A program made the translations under genes and the position numbers. From positions 20,130,059 through 20,194,058 of the forward strand of contig NC_089726.1 of assembly GCF_035083965.1 (NCBI RefSeq): 64,000 nucleotides of DNA. The letters run 5' to 3'. The DNA is from Branchiostoma lanceolatum. Taxonomy: Eukaryota > Chordata > Leptocardii > Amphioxiformes > Branchiostomatidae. Below the pieces are notes generated by a model. The model did not search any database. It saw nothing but the letters and a program-made list of their open reading frames with translations, and was not told the DNA's origin. Within the stretch, counting starts at the first letter, position 1. Each line of letters begins with the position of its first letter. Of the stretch, positions 58,901 to 64,000 are shown in pieces.

Positions 58901-60733
58901 ATAGAGACATTATCTTCTTGGCGAAAATAAAAACAAATAGAAGACTGCTTCGAAGAGATTAAAAGAAGGAAAGCAAAACAAAGATAGTTAACTTCTTTTG
59001 AACTCCATCCTGTAGTCAGGCCATCGATTTTAGCTGGTAAATATTGGAGTTGGTAGCAACGGAAGAAGGCTTACTATGCTGAACCTTGGATAATAATGTT
59101 GCAATACTTCTATCAGTAATGATAATAAAGCCCCGGTCACACATAGCCAAACATGACCTCCCGACCTTCCCCCGATCGGAGCGGTTCGGGAGCTAGGTCG
59201 GCTGTGGTCGGCTCAGTTGGCTTGTAGTTGGCTGCGCCAGCGACATTTCTAAACATTCGGCTGTGAACGGGAGGTCGGGAATGGGTTGGCTGCTGGTTAG
59301 CTGGTGGTGGTGGTTGGTAGGGAATCAGTAGTGGTCAGGGTGTGTTTGGGTGTCAGATTTGAATCTAAAACTTGTCAGACTGCTCCCGACCTACCGCCAA
59401 CCTTTGTTGGCCGGTTGTCGGGAGCCATCTTCGGCCATGTGTAACCCGGGCTTAACGTAGAAGATTATTAAGATACACACCTTGGTCTATCTGACAGATG
59501 AATTGTTGTCTCGAGCTACAACTAAAATCGGCCCACAACAAACCGGACGGAGTGAGGGCAGCACAGTTTTTTTCGGTGGCCGCATTATTTGGTTCACCGG
59601 GATGCCAGTTGGAATAGCCGGATGACACCAGCGTTTGTCCGTCCTCAAACACCCACTGCCCTACGCTTCCAGTCAGCCCAATCCAGCGCTGCGATCCCTC
59701 TCCAAGCCCGGCGATAAAAGTGTTGGTCTCACTGTCCTTCGGCATGGCCAACATTCCCCCGTCTGTGGCACACGTCTGTCCGGCCTCATCGTAGGTCTTC
59801 CGATCAGCAAAGTACTTGTAGCAAACTCCGTTAAAACGAACGTAGCCTGGATTTGGACACCCTGTAGAGGGAAAAATAAGTTTCTAATTCAGTTAAATGT
59901 GTAGCAACTAGTTCCTCCTTAGCAATGTTTTTGTAGCAAACTACATTAAAACGGTCAACGTACATATTGTCTAGACACCCTGTAGAGAGAAGAATAACAG
60001 TTACATAATGTTGTACTTCAATAAGTTACAATTAGAGCCAAAGTCACATGTATGTGTTGGGAAGTTTGTAATGTTTTAAGATGAAATTCAAAGGCCAAAG
60101 AAATCTAATTAATGAATTCTTTGTGCATTTCAAACCACCTACTGGGCAAAACATGAATATTATGTATTACTAAGCGCTCGTCTTCAATAATATAAACCAC
60201 TAATGTCAGAATTTTTCAGCTAAATCAAAAATGATACAACAATAGATTAAGTATAGATCAAACTAACTTAAAACAAGCCAAACAGAAGTATAGAGTACAC
60301 ATCCGAAAATAATTTATCAGGTTGCTCGAATATAGGGTATAGGAGATTTTTTTTAAACAACCAGGTAATCTCACCTGCTAACGTTTCGGTGTCTGTCAGA
60401 CACCTTCTGAAGTTAGAAGCTCTGAAGAAGGTGTCTGACAGACACAGAAACGTTAGCACGTGCGATTACCTGGTTGTGTAAAAGGAATCTCCTATACCCT
60501 ATTAAGTGCACAATTTGAATGCTACGTCATAAATGTATATGGTATCATAAACTACTATGGGCGGGTCAAATTACAAAGCCTTCCTTTAATGTCTAATACA
60601 TTTTAGCGCAACATAAGCCAAAAAACAGCAACACAGTTATGAAGTGGACAAAACCTTCCTTACCGGACGGAGAGACGACAAGAAAAATGGCAAACGCAAC
60701 GACAACAGCCAAGCCTAAACCTTGCTTGGCCAT
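35059..60733 (-). CDS. Chimeric lectin / mucin-like / Cys-loop ion channel gene (proposed)
   Basis: Proposed exons, 5' to 3' on the minus strand: 60733-60664 signal peptide; 59861-59481 C-type lectin 1; 43769-43365 C-type lectin 2; 41729 to about 41345 Thr-rich; 39358-39291, 38843-38608, 38192-38110, 37888-37739, 37343-37191, 36926-36712, 35885-35778 and 35241-35059 pentameric ligand-gated channel. Signal and lectin exons all join in phase 1, and the Thr-rich exon accepts phase 1. The eight channel exons join cleanly to 397 aa. The first channel exon begins mid-codon and has no leader of its own, so it needs upstream coding exons; the lectin exons provide a leader. Unresolved: the Thr-rich exon has no phase-1 GT donor, so a small exon between 39.36 and 41.34 kb is missing, or there are two genes. 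The protein would sit in the plasma membrane, with lectins outside and a probably anionic pore. Confidence 0.6.
35778..35885 (-). CDS. Channel exon 7: M3 helix
   Basis: Thirty-six codons, phase 0 to 0. RAYDIWMIGCLVVVMLTLLE then TVLVNY matches Cys-loop M3 (compare the A-x-DIWM-x-x-C pattern of glycine receptors). The donor after AAG is GTTGTT, weak but the only one before a stop. Confidence 0.85.
36547..36693. mobile_element. MITE, TAATCTCC/GGAGGCTA ends, 9-bp duplication, beside a splice donor
   Basis: A 147-bp foldback with internal arms GACCGTATCCAACTGG and complement. Flanked by perfect GGTCTTGAC repeats (36538-36546, 36694-36702). The exon 6 donor of the channel gene is at 36711-36706, so the insertion lies 9 bp into the intron. 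Confidence 0.85.
36712..36926 (-). CDS. Channel exon 6: loop C end, M1 and M2 pore
   Basis: Reads LDVRLQFSRGLQRHVLQTFL (last beta strand into M1), M1 ending TSWLGTWLHPRE, then M2 VNARVGLGISTLLSQ, then SSNDENPK toward M3. Alanine at -1' and arginine at 0' with no -1' Glu point to an anion-type filter. The usual -2' Pro of anionic channels is Asn. The 9' Leu is present. Confidence 0.88.
37191..37343 (-). CDS. Channel exon 5: inserted 8-Cys module
   Basis: Fifty-one codons, phase 1 at both ends, with eight cysteines (pattern C-x7-C-x6-C-x5-C-x5-C-x2-C-x6-C-x7-C). It falls between the loop F exon and the strand leading into M1, where other Cys-loop receptors have the loop C hairpin. The acceptor TTCTTGCAG and donor GGTGAAC are good. 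No standard pLGIC contains such a block. Confidence 0.8.
37413..37625. mobile_element. MITE with TACTGTAAATGCA ends, copy 2
   Basis: The left end TACTGTAATGCAGAAGTGC pairs with the right end TTAAGTGCATTTACAGTA. Internally TCGCGGTGGTTTTA is paired with TAAAACCACCG. Same family as 15125-15296. Intron of the channel gene. Confidence 0.8.
37739..37888 (-). CDS. Channel exon 4: ligand-binding domain, loop F region
   Basis: Reads SGLYFPLLPGKNSSSPG, then IVSQFELTGLRVHSS, corresponding to the (Y/F)-L-x-x strand after the Cys-loop in GABA-A receptors. Phase 1 to 1. The start completes the conserved GY split with exon 3. Confidence 0.85.
38110..38192 (-). CDS. Channel exon 3: Cys-loop
   Basis: Reads GTLYLTCVPSIARYPLDQQE followed by C. 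Two cysteines enclose exactly 13 residues and carry YPLD, the family F/Y-P-x-D signature. It ends at KLRG, joined to the next exon to give the conserved GY. Confidence 0.93.
38404..38476. repeat. 15-bp tandem repeat
   Basis: About five copies of TTTTTCAAATTCAAA with minor changes, in an intron of the channel gene. Confidence 0.95.
38608..38843 (-). CDS. Channel exon 2: ligand-binding domain core
   Basis: LSVTVGYTMAWADPRLRG holds the pLGIC W-x-D-x-R-L motif. SRMWAPPLAFG matches the (I/M)W-x-P-x-x-x-F strand that follows, and HDISMWLHPSGGLVHRLT leads to the Cys-loop exon. Phase 0 in, phase 2 out. Confidence 0.93.
39291..39358 (-). CDS. Channel exon 1 (first recognised): start of ligand-binding domain
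   Basis: Reads EKFDVTSAVTVLHVGPLSEE, then NA, the first beta strands of the domain (compare V-x-V-x-x-x-I-x-S-I patterns). It starts with the last two bases of a codon after CAACAG, so coding sequence must precede it. Donor GTCAGT. Confidence 0.8.
39375..40600. repeat. Satellite-like array, about 12 units of 95-110 bp
   Basis: Each unit contains AATATTCTAGAAGTTGCCTG, CATCATACAATATAAACATG, TCGCAC and TTATTGTATAGGCATTTATG. It fills most of the 2-kb intron between the Thr-rich and first channel exons. The right end carries a small palindrome at 40567-40607. Confidence 0.92.
40567..40607. repeat. Palindrome at the array edge
   Basis: AACATATCATCATATGAT, a few bases, then its reverse complement. 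It looks like an inverted end of the neighbouring satellite unit. Confidence 0.7.
40861..40901. repeat. (AATC)n microsatellite
   Basis: Ten near-perfect AATC units. Confidence 0.95.
41345..41729 (-). CDS. Thr-rich mucin-like exon
   Basis: About 128 codons, over half threonine, with Ala, Ser and Pro (for example TTTDSTTTAMTTDSTTAPT), a dense O-glycosylation target. The acceptor AATTGCAG gives phase 1 and joins lectin exon 2 in frame. Frame stops at TAA 41343-41341. The exact 3' splice point is not found: no codon offers a phase-1 GT. The DNA is a degenerate (ACT)n tract, so length is probably polymorphic. The long Ser-rich frame on the other strand is its shadow. Confidence 0.65.
41800..43364. 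other. Intron sequence, no feature seen
   Basis: Between the Thr-rich exon and lectin exon 2. AT-rich. Two copies of an inverted ACACGTTAACGGAGAATG motif lie near 42328 and 42640. No exon supported. Confidence 0.5.
43365..43769 (-). CDS. C-type lectin domain 2 (EPN and WND motifs)
   Basis: One exon of 135 codons, phase 1 to 1, holds the whole domain. It starts CPTPGYEHFNGVCYKYF, has the WIGL motif (ENRWIGLTDS), EPN (SWNEPNGGTGENC) and WND (STWNDLGC), and ends GRFICQIDQ. EPN plus WND is the calcium site of mannose/GlcNAc-type lectins, so carbohydrate binding is likely. About 60-65% identical by eye to lectin exon 1. An N-glycosylation sequon (NES) lies before EPN. Confidence 0.92.
43880..44005 (-). 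pseudogene. Decayed copy of the exon-1 upstream region
   Basis: GAAGGTCCCATGGGAAATTAT and flanks match 60800-60870, just 5' of the signal-peptide ATG. The translated pattern NFPWDL..H.TNTT is kept in both, but the signal peptide is lost here. It marks the start of the second copy of a duplicated exon-1/lectin unit. Confidence 0.65.
44250..44715. repeat. 25-bp minisatellite GGGCAGTTGCCCGG, left arm
   Basis: About 18 copies of a 25-bp unit (some 29 bp), each with GGGCA..TGCCC, able to fold. An inverted, shorter array is at 58015-58385. Confidence 0.95.
48613..48649. mobile_element. 37-bp palindromic insertion, CAAGGACATTAT family
   Basis: CAAGGACATTATAT, a short centre, then the reverse complement. 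Flanked by perfect ACTCAAC at 48606-48612 and 48650-48656. Confidence 0.8.
50065..50107. repeat. Small hairpin
   Basis: AGGAGGTTATAG pairs with CTATAACCTCCT, with GGGCCTCTATAAC between, which pairs again with part of the arm. Confidence 0.7.
50270..50357. mobile_element. 88-bp hairpin element with 8-bp target duplication
   Basis: Left arm CATCCTCGTTCACCAGGACC and onward, 39 bp, pairs with the right arm with one mismatch around a 10-bp loop. Flanked by perfect GATTGTGT (50262-50269, 50358-50365). CA...TG ends and 8-bp duplication fit a hAT-type MITE. Confidence 0.88.
50970..51131. mobile_element. 162-bp hairpin MITE, TAGCCTCC ends, 9-bp duplication
   Basis: Arms of about 70 bp (TAGCCTCCGATGTAGACTCA ...) with very few mismatches. 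Flanked by perfect GTCTTTTGC (50961-50969, 51132-51140). Same family as 2920, 36547 and 53823. Confidence 0.9.
51284..51960. repeat. Interspersed repeat, GGCCCYACTATGCT family, copy 2
   Basis: Related to 25313-25900 along its length (GGGCCCTACTATGCTGG, TCGTCGAATTTGTAACCAGG, GAGGGCGGAGCCCC). Confidence 0.55.
53353..53382. mobile_element. 30-bp palindromic insertion, CAAGGACATTAT family
   Basis: CAAGGACATTATGA then its reverse complement, flanked by perfect GTAAACA (53346-53352, 53383-53389). Confidence 0.8.
53395..53585. mobile_element. Hairpin MITE, TACTCTC ends
   Basis: Same arms as 31923-32105 (GTCGGGCTTTCTATTTTG and complement). Flanks AACAGCATC and AACATAAGC agree at 6 of 9 positions, a possible eroded duplication. 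It starts 5 bp after the previous element's direct repeat. Confidence 0.75.
53823..54044. mobile_element. 222-bp MITE, TAGCCTGG ends, 9-bp duplication, with empty site in other arm
   Basis: TAGCCTGGTTGCCAGACC pairs with GGTCTGGTATCCAGGCTA. Perfect CGTTACTGT flanks (53814-53822, 54045-54053). The left arm near 48822 has the uninterrupted site with one copy (CGTTAATGT), proving insertion after the arms formed. Confidence 0.93.
54221..54257. mobile_element. 37-bp palindromic insertion, right-arm counterpart
   Basis: Mirror of 48613-48649, flanked by GTTGAGT (54214-54220, 54258-54264). The loop differs from the left arm's (TAGTCGTCCTAT versus TTGGATGACTAT). Confidence 0.8.
58015..58385. repeat. 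25-bp minisatellite, right arm
   Basis: Inverted counterpart of 44250-44715 with about 14 units of CGGGCAACTGCCCTGAGCTAC type. Confidence 0.95.
58600..58720 (-). pseudogene. Continuation of the duplicated exon-1 upstream region
   Basis: ATGTTAACGGCCATGTTGAGTAATGAAATTGG...TATGCCCACCA matches 60893-60955. With 43880-44005 it rebuilds the second copy of the region, interrupted by the giant repeat. Confidence 0.65.
58856..58908. repeat. (AATAG)n pentanucleotide repeat
   Basis: About ten imperfect AATAG/AATGG units. Confidence 0.9.
59133..59455. mobile_element. Foldback element, second copy of the 961-1809 family
   Basis: AGCCCCGGTCACACATAGCC and, at the right, GGCCATGTGTAACCCGGGCT, flanked by TAA on both sides. 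It ends about 25 bp from the lectin exon 1 donor. Confidence 0.75.
59481..59861 (-). CDS. C-type lectin domain 1 (EPN motif)
   Basis: 127 codons, phase 1 to 1. Starts CPNPGYVRFNGVCYKYFA; WIGL (QRWIGLTGS), EPN (WHPGEPNNAATEKNC), and WADFSC where WND is expected, so one calcium ligand position is altered. Ends QQFICQIDQ. The sugar site is probably still mannose-type but may bind more weakly than domain 2. The acceptor CTACAG joins the signal-peptide exon in frame. Confidence 0.92.
60331..60502. mobile_element. Hairpin element in intron 1 of the lectin gene
   Basis: TAGGGTATAGGAGA pairs with TCTCCTATACCCTA; arms continue over AACCAGGTAATC and CTAACGTTTC. The centre holds a nested palindrome GGTGTCTGTCAGACACC. 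About 172 bp, non-coding. Confidence 0.85.
60664..60733 (-). CDS. Signal-peptide exon of the lectin/channel gene
   Basis: MAKQGLGLAVVVAFAIFLVV then SPSG, a textbook signal peptide, ending phase 1 at donor GTAAGG. Two further in-frame Met codons lie upstream (to 60850). I chose the one at 60733 because the hydrophobic core follows directly. Confidence 0.8.
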
Positions 60734-61414
60734 GTTTCTGTATGTTCGAACGTCTCGGCCGAAAACAGAAAAGCACCGGACAGCCGTGGTGTTTGTACGA
60801 TGCAAGCATAGAAGGTCCCAAGGGAAATTATACGACATACATGTGCACAAGTAGCTCTCTTCTTAATCCTTACAACTGTATGGCAGCGTATATGAATGTT
60901 AATGGCCATACTGAGTAATGAAATTTGAAAAATTGATGATGCCCACTAATCCAAGCCAAATACAACAATGGGGCATTAAGATCTCATTCATGTATTACAG
61001 CTGGAAAGTGCCTTTTTGGGGGTGTAGCTAAGAGCAGTTTGTAATTGCTATAAAAAGAGATTGTGTGTAGTAAAAAGGTTGGCAATTTTTTCACATGATC
61101 TAGGGTAAATGTTCTCAACAAAGAATAAATAACATTGGCAAATTTTCTATAGCTTCATTACGGACGCGCCCATGTAAAACACGTATTATAACATGTAAGC
61201 CTGATGAATGAGACCTTAAGGCTCCCTAGCCAAGGATATATCAAGTCCATGGCTGTGACAATTGGTAACAATAACAATCGGTTGCTTCGACACATCTTTT
61301 TGACACTTTGAGAATAAACATGCAAATGAAGCATATGATTGTACAAAGTTATATACATTAAGGAGAAAGAAACTTATGAAATGATTTTATACAAAAATTG
61401 TGACATTCAATAGG

Positions 61415-61530
61415 CGAAGATGAAAGTTAGACATCCAGGTAATAAGATATGTCAAATGGCAGTTAAACATTAGAAGCAACTGGATAAAATCATAAAACAG
61501 AAGTTTTAGACAGCATCCACTGGAGTAGCT
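61415..61530. repeat. Interspersed repeat, CAAGCAACTGGATAAAAT family
   Basis: GTTAGACATCCAGGTAATAA and AAGCAACTGGATAAAATCAT match 6240-6450 and 31012-31130, partly inverted. Confidence 0.55.
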
Positions 61531-61784
61531 TCAATTCTTGAACTGTAAGTATCAACAAATTTACGTATCACAAAAAGAAAAGGTACTTTGTTGAACTTAG
61601 TTTCATGTATCACTTAAGGATTTAGCTTCAAAAGTCAGCTATATAATTTCAGATTGAAGTTGTTAAGAGAGGCAGTAGGGTAAACTAAAAATACGCTTTG
61701 CTGATTAATTCAATGTTGTGCACCTAAAATTATTTCTGTGCACCTAAATCTTCAGGTTAGGTGCACCAGTGTCTGATGAATGGA

Positions 61785-61992
61785 TCATGGAAGGATGGAT
61801 GGATGGATGGATGGTTGCAGGGGTGGAAGGATGGAAATGATGGATGGATGGATGGATGGAAATGATGGATGGATGGATTGATGCTGGATGGATGCTGGAT
61901 AAATGCTGGACAAATGGATGGATGGATGGATGCTGGATAAATGCTGGATAAATGGATGGATGGATGGATGGATGGATGGATCGATGGATGGT
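61785..61992. repeat. (GGAT)n array
   Basis: Tetranucleotide array with TGCTGGATAAA interruptions, reaching to about 12 bp from the donor of the MICOS exon. Read through on the minus strand it would encode IHPS repeats. Confidence 0.95.
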
Positions 61993-62003
61993 TGGATGCT
62001 AAC

Positions 62004-62173
62004 CTTGCTCTTGGGTTTCCCCCCTTGTCTGATACTGTTGTACTGGTCGAGGGTGAAGTCTTTAACCCTGGTGTAGCCGCTCCTGGAGATGTTGACGGCC
62101 TGGTTAGGGTAGCACAGGGAGGCCGCTGCACCCGCCAGGGTGGTGGAGTACACCGCCTTCTTTATCAAACCGC
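62004..62173 (-). CDS. MIC26/MIC27 (APOO/APOOL-like) MICOS subunit, one exon
   Basis: Inner-membrane protein of the mitochondrial MICOS complex, which shapes cristae junctions. The exon reads [20 protein letters not shown] then YPNQAV and [27 protein letters not shown] proteins have the same order: basic KK, a short helix with A-S-x-x-YP, then a V-x-(D/S)-(W/F) segment. Acceptor CTCCAG at 62174, donor GTTAGC at 62003. Upstream exons should lie at higher coordinates, perhaps beyond the window. The short remaining C-terminal exon, if any, was not found. Confidence 0.7.
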
Positions 62174-62330
62174 CTGGAGTGTGGAAATTAAACACTTTTT
62201 AGTAGTTAGGTCCACTGCCTTGTCAATCAAACCGCTTGGAGTGTGTTTAAACAGGCATTGGGTGTGATGTAAAGAACACTTGCAGCAACATGCGCAAAGG
62301 TTAGCTGTGACAGGACGTTTAGTGTAATAT

Positions 62331-62420
62331 AACGAGTTGCTGCCGTGTAGCGTGCCTGTAAAGCTGGTGTGCTATTCCGAAGGGCAGTTATACCGGCTAT
62401 ATGGATACAGATGCAGATGG
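62331..62420. repeat. Short interspersed repeat shared with 7041-7110
   Basis: TTGCTGCCGTGTAGCGTGCC, AAGCTGGTGTG and CCGGCTATATGGATACAGAT. Confidence 0.5.
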
Positions 62421-62880
62421 CATGTAAATTCTGGGCATGCCCAACAAGAACAAAACACCTATTAACCCAGATCAAAGACCAGGACATCATTAGGTCCATC
62501 ATTACCTTAGCTATAGTGTACTGTGTATGTCAATAACTGCTACTCCTCTCCGACGAGCGGGAATAGAAGTAGGTTCTGATTTTTTTTCTTCTTTCTTCAA
62601 TCGATGATGGACAGAATGGAAAGTTCTCCATGGATAGGTTTAATGAAGAACCCGCCCTTCCAGTCAGCTCCGAGAACTACTAAGTATATTATGGCCCATT
62701 AGCTCCGGGGCATAATGTGCTTTCTCACCTACTTTATTCTGTCATTGCACAATATGACTTGTAGCTGTGGTGTCTACATGGTATTTCAAAAGCCAGTTAT
62801 GTAGACTGGAGCTCTTTAGAAGTTGTAAGGTAGAACTCCAAATTAACTGTCAGCCAATGTCTTCACTTATACTACCAAAC

Positions 62881-63245
62881 AGAACATGGAACTTGCCTTA
62901 GGGCGAACCTTGAGAAATGGCACGGCCATCACTGTACCAGCAGCTCTTACACAGAGACTCATTCCTCCACCAGGCTATCCGCCTGTGCAACAAGGCACCT
63001 CAGTAATACTCATACTGTTAGTTTGTTTCCCAATGAAGATGTTTCTAGACGAGTGGCTTTTGCTCTTAACTGTGTATGGATATCGGATATTTATGCGCTG
63101 TTACATGTTATGTTATGTTACATGCGTAATTTCTTTATTAATTGTGGATGATGTTGTGTATAGTGCTTGTGTAAAAATCAACACAATTCAGCTTTTATGT
63201 AACGCTGCAAGGTTGATTTAATAAACTGAATTAAATTGAATTGAA
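62881..63245 (+). repeat. Possible LINE 3' remnant
   Basis: A short frame at about 62926-63004 reads LHRDSFLHQAIRLCNKAPQ-stop, like the last residues of CR1/L2 polymerases. A non-coding tail ends TTTAATAAACTGAATTAAAT. Too short to be sure. Confidence 0.35.
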
Positions 63246-64000
63246 TGATAAGCCAGTGTTGTCATTTATATTCTAGGTTACATGAAGGTAACTTAAATAG
63301 CTATACATCAATTCCTTATCTGACTTCATTTCAAAAGTTTATTGAGAGAGCAACTTGTGTTGGTGGTGACTATCTTAGCCAGACCTCCACCGATGTGAAC
63401 ACCACAACAGTCAGTACCAGACTGACCCTGGTAGTTTGCGTTAGCCGAATTTATTGGGCGATTTTATAGTTAAGCTTCCTCTTTAACTAAATTCGACGCA
63501 GAACACTGTAAGAAATAGACGCCGTGAGCTAATCGTGCTAATCGTGCAAGCCCCGGGAGAGGGGTGTGTGTTAGCAGGGACTGCATCCCGACGGGACCAA
63601 AGCATAAGGCGGACGTTTTGTGAACTTGCAACAAAGTAATATATATCTCCACCGGGCGTGAGTTAGGTGAGGGTGTTAGATATTTGCGATGTATGCATAT
63701 ACATGTACTGTATATACTTTGTCAATATTGTACGGTATCTTGTGTGCTTTACCACACTACTATATGCCATACTATATGTACCATACTACATATAATTTAT
63801 ATGCTTATCGGCACAACAACCAATAGCGCTCTGTGTACTACATGTATGTGTTCCTATAAATGCTTACCACTGAACATGCATTGTATTTGGTGCATGCAGG
63901 GGTGTTATAGTGGCATTGGTGTATGCTTGTCAATGCTAAATTATCAATAAGTCTCAAATGCATATCTTTTTTGTTGGGTAAAAATGTATAATATAATACA
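63246..64000. other. No supported feature
   Basis: Short frames only. Upstream exons of the minus-strand MICOS gene could hide here but none shows a recognisable motif. Confidence 0.4.

Overview
The window reads as nuclear DNA of an invertebrate deuterostome, most likely a lancelet (Branchiostoma). This is an inference. It rests on long GT-AG introns, protein sequences close to vertebrate GPKOW and SEL1L3, a very high density of short foldback transposons and tRNA-derived SINEs, and domain-shuffled genes built from phase-1 exons. No species-level marker was checked.

Layout. 1-5.1 kb is repeat-rich flanking DNA with foldback elements and one doubtful ORF. 5.1-18.4 kb (+) is an 11-exon GPKOW gene (G-patch and KOW spliceosome factor). 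Its open frame is complete at 554 codons plus stop. 21.2-30.2 kb (+) is a 3-exon SEL1L3-type gene (signal peptide, Sel1 repeats, C-terminal membrane anchor), also a complete frame. 30.2-35.0 kb is a gap full of tandem repeats between converging genes. 35.06-60.73 kb (-) is the most striking locus: a signal-peptide exon, two C-type lectin exons, a Thr-rich mucin-like exon, then eight exons of a Cys-loop pentameric ligand-gated ion channel (pLGIC) with M1-M4. 62.0-62.17 kb (-) is one exon of a MIC26/MIC27 (APOO/APOOL) type mitochondrial MICOS subunit.

The channel part is solid: WxDxRL, a 13-residue Cys-loop, M2 and M4 all read through matching exon phases. Its channel exons have no start codon or signal peptide of their own, whereas the lectin exons upstream do. 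A single lectin-mucin-channel polypeptide is therefore the simplest reading. One junction is not resolved: the Thr-rich exon has no usable phase-1 donor, so either a small exon is missed between 39.36 and 41.34 kb or these are two adjacent genes.

The intron between the two lectin exons holds a giant imperfect palindrome, about 14.6 kb end to end (44031-58599). Its arms are about 5-6 kb, around a 3.5-kb centre carrying several small hairpin transposons. It splits a duplicated copy of the exon-1 upstream region, so it arrived after a tandem duplication of the exon-1/lectin unit. Comparing the two arms gives dated empty sites for smaller insertions. Several element families can be defined from this window alone: a 9-bp-TSD family (TIR beginning TAGCCTGG or TAGCCTCC), an 8-bp-TSD hairpin family, and 24-37-bp palindromic insertions flanked by 7-bp repeats.
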